From positions 14,050 to 53,973 of the forward strand of contig DDXV01000032.1 in the NCBI GenBank assembly GCA_002347815.1: a DNA stretch of 39,924 nucleotides. Reading direction: 5' to 3'. The number at the start of each line of letters is the position of its first letter. Within the stretch, counting starts at the first letter, position 1. This document shows, in pieces, positions 10,022-17,162 of the stretch. The DNA comes from Syntrophaceae bacterium UBA2251 (GTDB taxonomy: Bacteria; Desulfobacterota; Syntrophia; Syntrophales; UBA2251). Under the pieces are notes generated by a model. That model was not told the DNA's origin. It ran no database searches and saw nothing but the letters and a program-made list of their open reading frames with translations. A program made the translations under genes and the position numbers.

Positions 10022-10330
10022 ATGAAAGATCAGAAGATTCGGATACGCCTGAAGGCCTACGATTACAAGCTGCTGGACCGCTCGGTCGTGGACATCGTCG
10101 AGACAGCCAAGCGAACGGGCGCCCGTGTGGCGGGTCCCGTGCCGCTTCCGACGGAGATCAACAAGTTCTGTGTCAACCGTTCTCCTCACGTTGACAAGAA
10201 GTCCCGGGAGCAGTTCGAGATTAGAACCCACAAGCGGCTGATCGACATCATCGAACCGACCCAGGCCACGGTCGACGCACTCATGAAGCTGGATCTGTCC
10301 GCCGGGGTGGATGTGGAAATCAAGTTGTAG
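10022..10330 (+). CDS. rpsJ: 30S ribosomal protein S10
   Basis: S10 is a 30S head protein that also acts as NusE in transcription antitermination with NusB. The 102-residue protein is typical in length. It has the conserved segments KIRIRLKAYDYKLLDRS and VAGPVPLPTEINKFCVNRSPHVDKKSREQFEIRTHKRLIDI. It is normally the first gene of the S10 operon. Here it follows tuf by 29 bases and is followed immediately by an intrinsic terminator, so it looks like the last gene of the str transcript as well as the gateway to S10. Confidence 0.98.
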   Translation: MKDQKIRIRLKAYDYKLLDRSVVDIVETAKRTGARVAGPVPLPTEINKFCVNRSPHVDKKSREQFEIRTHKRLIDIIEPTQATVDALMKLDLSAGVDVEIKL

Positions 10331-10343
10331 GGCAGGCGTACGG

Positions 10344-10379
10344 GGAGATGAATGCAGGGTTCATCTCCTCCGTTTTTTT
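10344..10379 (+). terminator. Intrinsic terminator or attenuator between rpsJ and rplC
   Basis: A perfect 9-bp inverted repeat (GGAGATGAA at 10344-10352, TTCATCTCC at 10360-10368) with a 7-base loop is followed by seven T residues at 10373-10379. It starts 14 bases after the rpsJ stop. The stem plus T-tract is a standard rho-independent terminator. Because rplC begins only 47 bases further on and essential genes follow, it may be partial and work as an attenuator, or a new promoter may lie after it. Confidence 0.8.
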
Positions 10380-10426
10380 CACTCGGGGCGGTTTTCCGAA
10401 ATTTTAGGAAAGATACTGGAACGACC

Positions 10427-11053
10427 ATGAAAGCAGGGCTTATCGGAAGAAAGTTGGGAATGACGCAGATCTTTGCCGAGGATGGCGCAGCCATCCCCGT
10501 AACGGTCATCGAGATGGCGCCGTCCGTCGTGATTCAGAAGAAAACCGTCAAAACGGACGGCTACGACGCCCTTCAGCTCGGTTACGGACGCATCAAACAG
10601 AAGAACGTCACCAAACCCCTGCAGGGGCATCTCCTGAAGGCGGGCAAAGGTTTTTTCCGTCATCTGAGGGAATTTCGCATGTCGCCCGAGGGCTATGAAC
10701 CCGGCCAGGAGCTGATGGCGGAGACATTCGCCATCGGCGATTACGTGGATGTCGTGGGCATCTCCAAGGGGAAGGGATTCGCCGGCGTCGTGAAGCGACA
10801 CGGCTTCGGCGGGGGTCGCGCCACGCACGGGTCCATGTTCCACCGGGCGCCCGGCTCCATCGGCGCCAGTGCCTATCCCTCCCGGGTCTTCAAGGGGACC
10901 CGCCTTCCCGGGCATCTGGGCGACGTCCGAAAGACCGTTCAGAATCTGATGGTCATGGATGTGCGGCCGGACCGGAATGTGATCCTCGTCAAGGGGGCGG
11001 TTCCCGGGGGCAAGGCGGGCGTCCTTTCGGTGAAGAAGGCGATCAAGAAGTAG
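10427..11053 (+). CDS. rplC: 50S ribosomal protein L3
   Basis: L3 is an early-assembly 50S protein reaching towards the peptidyl transferase centre. From ATG 10427 it has 208 residues, the normal length, beginning MKAGLIGRKLGMTQIFAEDG. An in-frame upstream ATG at 10352 lies inside the terminator hairpin and is not a plausible start. The conserved segment GKGFAGVVKRHGFGGGRATHGS contains the HG-rich loop whose Gln is methylated by PrmB in E. coli; here the family motif is intact up to FHRAPGSIGASAYPSRVFKG. rplD follows after 26 bases. Confidence 0.97.
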   Translation: MKAGLIGRKLGMTQIFAEDGAAIPVTVIEMAPSVVIQKKTVKTDGYDALQLGYGRIKQKNVTKPLQGHLLKAGKGFFRHLREFRMSPEGYEPGQELMAETFAIGDYVDVVGISKGKGFAGVVKRHGFGGGRATHGSMFHRAPGSIGASAYPSRVFKGTRLPGHLGDVRKTVQNLMVMDVRPDRNVILVKGAVPGGKAGVLSVKKAIKK

Positions 11054-11079
11054 GAATTGGACAGGAACGGGTGGTGAAG

Positions 11080-11703
11080 ATGCCGACGGCAGCTGTTTAC
11101 AATATTGAAAACGAGAAAATTTCGGAGATCACGTTGAGCGAAGCGGTTTTCGGCGCCTCCGTCAATGAAAGCCTGATTTACGATGTCGTGAGGATGCAGC
11201 TGGCGGCCCGTCGCCGGGGAACGGCGGCGACCAAGGGGCGCAGCGACGTCAGCGGCGGCGGCAAGAAACCCTGGCGCCAGAAGGGCACGGGGCGCGCCCG
11301 GGCCGGAACGACCCGCTCCCCGCTCTGGAAAGGCGGCGGGACGGTCTTCGGCCCGCAACCCCGCAGCTACGCGTTCCGCATGCCCAAGAAGATGCGGCGG
11401 CTTGCCCTGATCTCGGCGCTCAGCATGAAGTTCCAGGAAGCGCAGATGATCATCCTGCGGGACATTCCCATGGAAGAGATCAAAACGAAGCGTTTCCAGT
11501 CCGTCCTCGATCGTCTGGGCCTGAAGAAGGCCCTGTTCGTCATCGATCAGGCCAGTCCGATCCTGGAGAAATCTTCCCGGAACATCAAGGACGTCAAAAT
11601 GATCCGGTCGGAAGGGATCAATGTTTACGATCTGCTCAAATACGACCGGGTCGTTCTTCTGGAACCCTCCGTGAAAAAGATTGAAGAGGCTTTGTTGTCA
11701 TAA
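11080..11703 (+). CDS. rplD: 50S ribosomal protein L4
   Basis: L4 is a 50S assembly protein lining the exit tunnel; in E. coli it also represses the S10 operon. From ATG 11080 it has 207 residues beginning MPTAAVYNIENEKISEI, which matches the family N-terminus. In-frame GTG codons at 11071 and 11074 are alternatives and sit better relative to the weak ACAGGA ribosome-binding site. The tunnel loop is recognisable as GGGKKPWRQKGTGRARAG. Its stop codon overlaps the rplW start by one base (TAATG), implying translational coupling. Confidence 0.95.
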   Translation: MPTAAVYNIENEKISEITLSEAVFGASVNESLIYDVVRMQLAARRRGTAATKGRSDVSGGGKKPWRQKGTGRARAGTTRSPLWKGGGTVFGPQPRSYAFRMPKKMRRLALISALSMKFQEAQMIILRDIPMEEIKTKRFQSVLDRLGLKKALFVIDQASPILEKSSRNIKDVKMIRSEGINVYDLLKYDRVVLLEPSVKKIEEALLS

Positions 11704-11990
11704 TGGACCGATACCGGATCATCAAAAGAGCGCACCTGACGGAGAAGAGCACCATCGCCAAGGACGAGGCCAACAAGTACGTCTTCGAGGTCGACCGGAA
11801 GGCCAACAAGATCGAGATCGGCGATGCGGTGGAGAAACTGTTCAAGGTCAAGGTCGTCAACGTCCATGTCCTGAACATGACTGGCAAAAAGAAGCGCCTG
11901 GGACGGATCGTCGGGCAGAAGCAGGACTGGAAAAAGGCCATCGTGACCCTCGCGCCGGGGAACAGCATCGAGTTGTACGAGGGGGTTTAG
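11703..11990 (+). CDS. rplW: 50S ribosomal protein L23
   Basis: L23 lies at the polypeptide exit and is the docking point for trigger factor and SRP. The 95-residue protein begins MDRYRIIKRAHLTEKST, a typical L23 N-terminus, and includes KYVFEVDRKANKIEI and VNVHVLNMTGKKKRLG. Its ATG overlaps the rplD stop by one base. rplB starts 38 bases downstream after AAGGAAG. Confidence 0.97.
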   Translation: MDRYRIIKRAHLTEKSTIAKDEANKYVFEVDRKANKIEIGDAVEKLFKVKVVNVHVLNMTGKKKRLGRIVGQKQDWKKAIVTLAPGNSIELYEGV

Positions 11991-12028
11991 GCAGGCGCAG
12001 GGCGGAAAGACGTTAAGGAAGAAAGCCG

Positions 12029-12847
12029 ATGATAAAGAAATATAAACCGACATCGCCGGGCCGGCGGTTTCAGACCTGCTCGGACTTCAAGGAAATTACC
12101 TCGACGACGCCCGAGAAGGACCTCGTTCGTTCGCTCAAGAAAACCGGTGGGAGGAACAGCAACGGCCGGGTCACGAGCCGGCATCGGGGGGGCGGTCACA
12201 AGCGAAAGTTCCGCCTTGTGGATTTTTGCCGGGAGAAGCGGGATGTTCCGGCCCGGGTGGCCTCGATCGAGTACGATCCGAACCGATCGGCCCGGATCGC
12301 CCTCCTCAACTACCTGGACGGCGAAAAGCGATACATCCTCGCACCCGACAAGCTGAAAGTGGGGGATACGGTGGTCAGTGCCGAGCGGGCGGATGTCAAG
12401 CCGGGCAATACCCTGCCGCTCAAGAACATTCCCTTGGGATCGCTCATCCACAACGTCGAGCTGAAGGTCGGCAGAGGCGGACAGTTGATCCGCAGTGCCG
12501 GCGCCTACGGGCAGCTCATGGCCAAGGAGGGAGGATACGCCCAGGTCCGCCTCCCGTCCGGAGAGGTCAGGAAAATCTTCATCGAGTGTTCGGCAACCAT
12601 CGGTCAGGTCGGCAATCTGGACCATGAAAACATCAGCATCGGGAAGGCCGGGCGAGCCCGCTGGCTGGGCCGGCGGCCCAAGGTGCGCGGTGTGGCGATG
12701 AACCCGGTCGACCATCCGATGGGGGGTGGCGAAGGCAAATCCTCGGGTGGAAGGCATCCCTGCACGCCCTGGGGAGTGCCGACCAAGGGTCACAAGACGC
12801 GAACGAACAAGGGGACGGATAAATACATCGTCAAGAGAAGGGGTTAA
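12029..12847 (+). CDS. rplB: 50S ribosomal protein L2
   Basis: L2 is a universally conserved 50S protein needed for subunit association and peptidyl transferase activity. The 272-residue length matches the family. The N-terminus MIKKYKPTSPGRRFQTC and the highly conserved C-terminal loop NPVDHPMGGGEGKSSGGRHP are present. E. coli has HPH where this protein has HPM; the first, conserved His of DHP is retained. The gene ends with KYIVKRRG three bases before the rpsS start, so the two are tightly coupled. Confidence 0.98.
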   Translation: MIKKYKPTSPGRRFQTCSDFKEITSTTPEKDLVRSLKKTGGRNSNGRVTSRHRGGGHKRKFRLVDFCREKRDVPARVASIEYDPNRSARIALLNYLDGEKRYILAPDKLKVGDTVVSAERADVKPGNTLPLKNIPLGSLIHNVELKVGRGGQLIRSAGAYGQLMAKEGGYAQVRLPSGEVRKIFIECSATIGQVGNLDHENISIGKAGRARWLGRRPKVRGVAMNPVDHPMGGGEGKSSGGRHPCTPWGVPTKGHKTRTNKGTDKYIVKRRG

Positions 12848-12850
12848 GAA

Positions 12851-13132
12851 GTGGCGCGCTCAATCAGAAAAGGTCCGTATATCGAAGCCAAACTTCTGGA
12901 TAAGGTCCGCAAGGCGGAGGCTTCGGGCAGCAAGGCGGTCATCAAGACGTGGTCCCGGCGTTCGACGATTACCCCGGAACTGATCGGTCAAACCTTTGCG
13001 GTTCACAACGGCAAGAAGTTCATTCCCGTGTTTGTGACGGAGAACATGGTCGGGCATAAATTGGGCGAATTCGCCCCGACGCGAACCTTTTTCAGCCATG
13101 CCGGCGACCGGAAGTCCAAGGTGAAGCGATAA
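12851..13132 (+). CDS. rpsS: 30S ribosomal protein S19
   Basis: S19 is a 30S head protein in complex with S13 near the A-site tRNA. The 93-residue protein starts at GTG 12851 and reads MARSIRKGPYIEAKLLDKV, as expected. The conserved AVHNGKKFIPVFVTENMVGHKLGEFAPTRTF region is complete. The TAA stop forms the first bases of a strong stem-loop, and a 70-base gap separates it from rplV; these genes are usually almost adjacent. Confidence 0.97.
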   Translation: MARSIRKGPYIEAKLLDKVRKAEASGSKAVIKTWSRRSTITPELIGQTFAVHNGKKFIPVFVTENMVGHKLGEFAPTRTFFSHAGDRKSKVKR

Positions 13133-13166
13133 CCGCCGAATCCGGGTGATTTCCCGGGAGGCGGTT
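13131..13166 (+). promoter_or_regulatory. Two-part stem-loop between rpsS and rplV
   Basis: AACCGCC (13131-13137) pairs perfectly with GGCGGTT (13160-13166). Inside it CCGGG (13142-13146) pairs with CCCGG (13153-13157) around a TGATTT loop, leaving GAAT opposite GA as an internal loop. The outer stem includes the last two bases of the rpsS stop codon. There is no T-tract, so it is not an intrinsic terminator. It may be an mRNA processing, stability or protein-binding element; function is unproven. Confidence 0.45.
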
Positions 13167-13202
13167 GCGGGGACGATTGTAAGGGTGGAGTATAGAGGGG
13201 AT

Positions 13203-13535
13203 ATGGAAGCGAGAGCGGTTGCAAAATATGTGCGCATCTCACCACAGAAGGTCCGGGTGGTGGTGGATCTGGTCCGGGGGAAACGCGTCGAGGAGGCGGC
13301 GACCATCTTGGCGTTCACCCGCAAACGTGCCGCCGGGATGGTCAAGAAGGTCTTGAAATCAGCTCTGGCCAACGCGACCCAGAACCCGAACATCGACGAG
13401 AAGATCCTTTTCGTCAAGGCCGTCTATGTGGATCAGGGGCCATCGCTGAAGCGTTGGCGGGCGCGGGCCCAGGGAAGGGCGGCCAGCATTCGCAAGCGGA
13501 TGAGTCATATTACCGTTATCTTGGATGAACGTTGA
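13203..13535 (+). CDS. rplV: 50S ribosomal protein L22
   Basis: L22 lines the nascent-peptide exit tunnel with L4 and its beta-hairpin is a macrolide-related site. From ATG 13203, behind an AGAGGGG ribosome-binding site, it has 110 residues, the same as E. coli. It begins MEARAVAKYVRISPQKVR. An in-frame ATG at 13146 would add 19 residues that do not resemble L22 and would place the start in the stem-loop, so it is rejected. The tunnel hairpin GPSLKRWRARAQGRAASIRKR is complete with no insertion. Confidence 0.96.
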   Translation: MEARAVAKYVRISPQKVRVVVDLVRGKRVEEAATILAFTRKRAAGMVKKVLKSALANATQNPNIDEKILFVKAVYVDQGPSLKRWRARAQGRAASIRKRMSHITVILDER

Positions 13536-13554
13536 TCGTTGAGGAGGTGTCAGG

Positions 13555-14199
13555 TTGGGTCAGAAGGTCAACCCCATCGGGTTCAGGTTAGGGGGCATCA
13601 AGACATGGGGGTCTCAATGGTTTTCGGAGAAGAACTACTCCGAACTCCTCCACGAGGACTTGAAGGTCAAGAAGTTTCTGAAAGAGAAACTCTATCATGC
13701 CGGCATCTCCAAAATCGAGATCGAGCGTGCCGCCCAAAAGGCGAAGATCAACATCTACGCAGCCCGGCCGGGGGTGATCATCGGCAAGAAAGGCGCCGAG
13801 ATCGAAAAGCTCAAGAAGGATCTCGAGGGGATCACCACCAGCGAGGTGATCATCAATATTCTCGAGGTCCGGAAACCCGAGGTGGACGCCCAACTGGTGG
13901 CGGAGAACGTCGCCAGCCAACTGGAGCGCCGCGTCGCGTTTAGGCGGGCGATGAAAAAATGCGTGATCTCGGCCCTGAAGTTCGGCGCCAAGGGGATCCG
14001 GATCAGTTGCGCCGGGCGGCTCGGCGGGGCGGAAATGGCCCGCTCCGAATGGTATCGTGAAGGGCGTGTTCCCCTTCACACCCTCCGGGCGGATATCGAC
14101 TACGGCTTTGCCGAAGCCCGGACCGCGTATGGCGCGATCGGCGTCAAGGTGCTGCTGTTCCACGGCGAGGTGTTGCCCGGAAAGCGGAGCAAGGAATAG
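13555..14199 (+). CDS. rpsC: 30S ribosomal protein S3
   Basis: S3 forms part of the mRNA entry tunnel and helicase site of the 30S subunit. The 214-residue protein starts at TTG 13555, seven bases after the strong GAGGAGGT ribosome-binding site. It reads (M)GQKVNPIGFRLGG, which fixes the start by family comparison. The KH domain signature PGVIIGKKGAEIEKLKKDL is present with the GKKG loop. The C-terminal domain ends VLPGKRSKE. The TTG start is one of four in this gene array. Confidence 0.97.
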   Translation: MGQKVNPIGFRLGGIKTWGSQWFSEKNYSELLHEDLKVKKFLKEKLYHAGISKIEIERAAQKAKINIYAARPGVIIGKKGAEIEKLKKDLEGITTSEVIINILEVRKPEVDAQLVAENVASQLERRVAFRRAMKKCVISALKFGAKGIRISCAGRLGGAEMARSEWYREGRVPLHTLRADIDYGFAEARTAYGAIGVKVLLFHGEVLPGKRSKE

Positions 14200-14213
14200 G
14201 GTCCGCGTGCCTC

Positions 14214-14228
14214 CCGCCCGGCGGGCGG
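14214..14228 (+). promoter_or_regulatory. Short GC hairpin between rpsC and rplP
   Basis: CCGCCC (14214-14219) and GGGCGG (14223-14228) form a 6-bp all-GC stem with a 3-base loop in the 64-base rpsC-rplP gap. No T-tract follows. It ends 35 bases before the rplP start. Function is unknown and such short GC hairpins can arise by chance in this composition. Confidence 0.3.
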
Positions 14229-14263
14229 AGAGATGCGGGGGAAGAGAACAGGGGTAGCTGACG

Positions 14264-14686
14264 ATGTTAATGCCGAAACGGGTGAAATACAGGAAATTGC
14301 AGCGGGGACGCATGGGGGGCAAATCCACCAAGGGCGCCAAGGTGACCTTTGGCGAGTACGGCCTCCAGGCGATGGAGTGCGGATGGATCACCGCGAGACA
14401 GATCGAGGCGGCGCGTGTCGCGATGACCCGTCATGTCAAGCGGGGCGGCAAGATCTGGATCCGCATTTTCCCGCACAAATCCGTGACCAAGAAGCCGGCG
14501 GAAACGCGCATGGGAAAAGGGAAGGGCGCCCCGGAAGAGTGGGTGGCCGTCATCCGGCCGGGCATGGTCCTTTACGAAATGGAGGGGGTGGACCGGGTCA
14601 TCGCCCGTGAGGCCTTCCGCCTTGCCGCGCATAAGCTGCCGATTGCCACGAAGTTTCTGGCCAGGGAGTTGTCAGATGAAGATTAA
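14264..14686 (+). CDS. rplP: 50S ribosomal protein L16
   Basis: L16 helps form the A-site tRNA pocket of the 50S subunit. The 140-residue protein starts at ATG 14264 and reads MLMPKRVKYRKLQRGRMGG, parallel to the E. coli start. The conserved KSVTKKPAETRMGKGKGAPEEWVA segment is present. The ATG for rpmC lies inside its last codons (11-base overlap), so L29 translation should be coupled to L16. Confidence 0.97.
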   Translation: MLMPKRVKYRKLQRGRMGGKSTKGAKVTFGEYGLQAMECGWITARQIEAARVAMTRHVKRGGKIWIRIFPHKSVTKKPAETRMGKGKGAPEEWVAVIRPGMVLYEMEGVDRVIAREAFRLAAHKLPIATKFLARELSDED

Positions 14687-14873
14687 GGAGATCCGGGACC
14701 TGAGTTGGGCTGAACTGCAGCAGCGGGACCGCGAACTGGGAGAGGAGCTCTTCAAGCTTCGCCTGCGACATGCCTCCGGTCAGCTCGAATCCCCCGCCCA
14801 GATGCGGCGGGTGAGGCGCGATATCGCCCGTGTCAAGACCATCATGAGGGTGAAGGAGGTGCAAAAGGCATGA
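14676..14873 (+). CDS. rpmC: 50S ribosomal protein L29
   Basis: L29 is a small helical protein next to L23 at the tunnel exit. The real start is ATG 14676, overlapping the rplP end, giving 65 residues beginning MKIKEIRDLSWAELQQR; the longer frame from 14607 lies inside rplP and is spurious. The two-helix coiled-coil pattern and the segment ELFKLRLRHASGQLE are typical. It overlaps rpsQ by four bases (ATGA). Confidence 0.95.
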   Translation: MKIKEIRDLSWAELQQRDRELGEELFKLRLRHASGQLESPAQMRRVRRDIARVKTIMRVKEVQKA

Positions 14874-15127
14874 GCGAGCGTGGGAACAGAAAAACCATCC
14901 AGGGGGTCGTCCTGAGCAACGGGATGGACAAGACCATCGTCGTCCGTGCCGAGCGGATCGTCAAGCACCCGGTTTTTCATAAATACATCAAACGGTATGA
15001 GAAGTACAAGGCCCACGATGAGACCAACCAGTGCGCGGTCGGCGACCGGGTGCTGATCGTGGAGTGCCGGCCGTTGAGTCGCGAAAAGCGTTGGCGGATG
15101 AAGGAAGTCCTGGAACGGGCGAAGTAG
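14870..15127 (+). CDS. rpsQ: 30S ribosomal protein S17
   Basis: S17 is a primary 16S rRNA-binding OB-fold protein. The 85-residue protein begins MSERGNRKTIQGVVLSNGMDKT. It contains the hallmark segments TIVVRAERIVKHPVFHKYI and VGDRVLIVECRPLSREKRW. Its ATG overlaps the rpmC stop (ATGA). It is the last gene of the classical S10 operon; a 91-base gap with two overlapping stem-loops separates it from rplN. Confidence 0.97.
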   Translation: MSERGNRKTIQGVVLSNGMDKTIVVRAERIVKHPVFHKYIKRYEKYKAHDETNQCAVGDRVLIVECRPLSREKRWRMKEVLERAK

Positions 15128-15138
15128 GCGCGGCGTTT

Positions 15139-15182
15139 GCCTTCAAAGAAGGCCAGGCATGGCGGGGGAACTTCCTGCCTGG
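15139..15182 (+). promoter_or_regulatory. Overlapping stem-loops between rpsQ and rplN (S10/spc junction)
   Basis: GCCTT (15139-15143) pairs with AAGGC (15149-15153) around a 5-base loop. CCAGGCA (15153-15159) pairs with TGCCTGG (15176-15182) around a 16-base loop. The two stems share base 15153, so at most a slight rearrangement is needed to switch between them. No T-tract follows. The site is where the E. coli spc operon begins and could be a leader element; function is inference. Confidence 0.35.
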
Positions 15183-15218
15183 TGCGGATTGAGCGGGGAG
15201 TTTCAGCGGGGTGTAGTC

Positions 15219-15587
15219 ATGATTCAGATGCAGACCGTCTTGAATGTGGCGGATAATTCAGGGGCCAAGAAGGTTGCCTGTATCAAGGTCTTGGGCGGAT
15301 CGAAGCGGCGCTATGCCAGCCTGGGAGACGTCATCGTCGTTTCCGTGAAGGAGGCGCTCCCCAATTCCAAGGTCAAGAAGGGGGACGTCATGAAGGCCGT
15401 GATCGTCCGGACGGTGAAAGAGGTCCGGCGACCGGACGGGTCCTATCTCAAGTTCGACGACAATTCGGCCGTCCTGATTACCAATCAGCTGGAGCCCGTC
15501 GGGACCCGAATCTTCGGCCCGGTCGCCCGGGAACTGCGGGCCAAACAGTTCATGAAGATCATCTCTCTGGCACCCGAGGTGCTCTAA
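15219..15587 (+). CDS. rplN: 50S ribosomal protein L14
   Basis: L14 sits at the subunit interface of the 50S particle and binds RsfS. From ATG 15219 it has 122 residues, the family length, beginning MIQMQTVLNVADNSGAKK. The in-frame ATG at 15159 would add 20 unrelated residues and lies within a stem-loop, so it is rejected. The conserved C-terminus GTRIFGPVARELRAKQFMKI and following SLAPEVL is intact. It heads the spc part of the array. Confidence 0.97.
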   Translation: MIQMQTVLNVADNSGAKKVACIKVLGGSKRRYASLGDVIVVSVKEALPNSKVKKGDVMKAVIVRTVKEVRRPDGSYLKFDDNSAVLITNQLEPVGTRIFGPVARELRAKQFMKIISLAPEVL

Positions 15588-15602
15588 AGGCGAGGAAGAA
15601 AG

Positions 15603-15923
15603 ATGCAGGACATCAGGTTGAAAAAGGGCGACACGGTCAAGGTGATCGCCGGGAAGGAAAAAGGGAAAACCGGCAAGATCCTGAAGATCGTGCGGGACAG
15701 AGAGCGGGTGATCGTCGAGAAGATCAACATGCTCAAACGGCACCAGCGGCCCGATGCGAAGGGCAAAGGGGGCATCGTGGAAAAGGAGGGCTCGCTCCAC
15801 CTTTCCAATGTGATGTTCGTCTGCAACAAATGCGACGGCACGGTGCGCGTCGGGTATCGGCTCCTGGACGATGGCAAGAAGGTCCGCGTCTGCGGGAAGT
15901 GCCAAGAGATTTTGGACGCTTAG
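15603..15923 (+). CDS. rplX: 50S ribosomal protein L24, zinc-ribbon form
   Basis: L24 initiates 50S assembly. The 106-residue protein has an N-terminal KOW motif (LKKGDTVKVIAGKEKGKTG). Unlike E. coli L24 it has four cysteines in two CX2C pairs (C74, C77 and C97, C100), suggesting a zinc ribbon, as in a number of bacterial lineages. The SD AGGAAGAAAG lies just before ATG 15603. Only 12 bases separate it from rplE, so the S8-binding leader that precedes rplE in E. coli is absent. Confidence 0.96.
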   Translation: MQDIRLKKGDTVKVIAGKEKGKTGKILKIVRDRERVIVEKINMLKRHQRPDAKGKGGIVEKEGSLHLSNVMFVCNKCDGTVRVGYRLLDDGKKVRVCGKCQEILDA

Positions 15924-15935
15924 GATAATGGAATC

Positions 15936-16478
15936 ATGGCAGCGAGATTGAAGAGTTACTACGAGAAAGAGGTCGTTCCCGCCCTGATCGAGGCGTTTAA
16001 GTACCAGAACCGGATGCAGGTTCCGAAACTGGAAAAGATCGTGATCAACATGGGGCTGGGCGAGGCCATCCAGAACGTGAAGATCCTGGAAAGTGCGGCC
16101 CAGGAAATGGCGGCGATCTGCGGCCAGAAGCCGGTCATCACCAAGGCGAGAAAGTCCATCGCCACGTTCAAACTTCGCCAGGGAATGTCCATCGGCTGTC
16201 GGGTTACCCTGCGGCGGGAGCGCATGTACGAGTTCTTCGACCGCCTGGCGAACGTGGCCCTTCCCCGGATCAGGGATTTTCGGGGGATTTCACCGAAATC
16301 CTTCGACGGGCGCGGAAACTTTTCCCTGGGCCTGAAAGAGCAGATCATCTTCCCGGAGATCGACTACGACAAGATCGACAAGGTCAAGGGCATGAACGTC
16401 GCCATTGTCACGACCGCCAAAACAGATGATGAGGCGCGACTGCTTCTGAAGCTCATGGGAATACCCTTCCGAAGTTAG
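15936..16478 (+). CDS. rplE: 50S ribosomal protein L5
   Basis: L5 binds 5S rRNA and forms the central protuberance with L18 and L25. The 180-residue protein begins MAARLKSYYEKEVVPAL. It carries the conserved segments KLEKIVINMGLGEA and GQKPVITKARKSIA, followed by FKLRQGMSIGCRVTLR and the C-terminal MNVAIVTTAKTDDEARLLL. Length matches E. coli (179). The weak ribosome-binding site (ATAATGGAATC) suggests coupling to rplX. Confidence 0.97.
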   Translation: MAARLKSYYEKEVVPALIEAFKYQNRMQVPKLEKIVINMGLGEAIQNVKILESAAQEMAAICGQKPVITKARKSIATFKLRQGMSIGCRVTLRRERMYEFFDRLANVALPRIRDFRGISPKSFDGRGNFSLGLKEQIIFPEIDYDKIDKVKGMNVAIVTTAKTDDEARLLLKLMGIPFRS

Positions 16479-16523
16479 GACGTCAGCGGAACGAGAGGAA
16501 CACGAAATCCGGAGGAGATGGGT

Positions 16524-16709
16524 GTGGCGAAGAAATCCTTGATTGCGAAGGCAGCAAGAAAACCGAAGTTTTCCGTACGTGCTTACAACCGGTGTGCCAT
16601 CTGCGGCCGGCCGCGGGCGTATTACCGGAAATTCGATATGTGCAGAATATGCGTGAGAAACCTCGCCTCGAAAGGCGAGATACCCGGTGTGATCAAATCG
16701 AGCTGGTAG
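16524..16709 (+). CDS. rpsN: 30S ribosomal protein S14, zinc-binding (type Z)
   Basis: S14 is a late-binding 30S head protein. The preferred start is GTG 16524, seven bases after GGAGGA; an ATG at 16518 is too close to that site. The 61-residue product is the short zinc form (E. coli has a 101-residue zinc-free form). The ligands are C24, C27, C40 and C43 in RCAICGRPRAYYRKFDMCRIC. It ends GVIKSSW, typical for type Z. Confidence 0.96.
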   Translation: MAKKSLIAKAARKPKFSVRAYNRCAICGRPRAYYRKFDMCRICVRNLASKGEIPGVIKSSW

Positions 16710-16734
16710 TCAGCAGGGAATTAAGGAGTCAGTT

Positions 16735-17136
16735 ATGGGGATGACGGATCCGATTGCGGACATGCTTACAAGAATCCGAAATGCCAATCGCGCCCATTTC
16801 AAAAGTACCGATGTGGCGCTTTCCCGGATGAACCTGAGCGTCGCCAAGGTCCTGAAGAAGTCCGGGTATATCAGCGGCTACGATGTCAAGAAGAACGCCT
16901 TGGGCCGCCAAGTGCTGAGAGTTTTCCTCAAGTACGTGGATGCCAAACGGACCGTCATGACGGAAATTCAGCGGGTCAGCAAGCCTGGCCGAAGGATCTA
17001 CGTGGGAAGCGGAGAGATACCCAAGGTGCTGAACGGTTACGGAATCTCCATTCTTTCCACATCACGGGGAATCGTGACGGATCAGGAGGCCCGCGAGCTG
17101 AATGTCGGGGGCGAGATCCTGTGCAAAGTCTGGTAG
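16735..17136 (+). CDS. rpsH: 30S ribosomal protein S8
   Basis: S8 is a primary 16S rRNA binder and, in E. coli, the translational repressor of the spc operon. The 133-residue protein begins MGMTDPIADMLTRIRNA. The second methionine (16741) is an alternative start, but the longer form matches the family. The C-terminal signature GYGISILSTSRGIVTDQEA is present and the protein ends GGEILCKVW. Confidence 0.97.
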   Translation: MGMTDPIADMLTRIRNANRAHFKSTDVALSRMNLSVAKVLKKSGYISGYDVKKNALGRQVLRVFLKYVDAKRTVMTEIQRVSKPGRRIYVGSGEIPKVLNGYGISILSTSRGIVTDQEARELNVGGEILCKVW

Positions 17137-17162
17137 CAGGGCCACCCGGCGGGAGATGAACC

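Noticed and set aside
13131..13166. Kink-turn in the rpsS-rplV stem-loop
   Set aside because: The internal loop is GAAT against GA; a standard kink-turn needs a 3-base bulge followed by tandem G-A pairs, which would require one more base on the long side.
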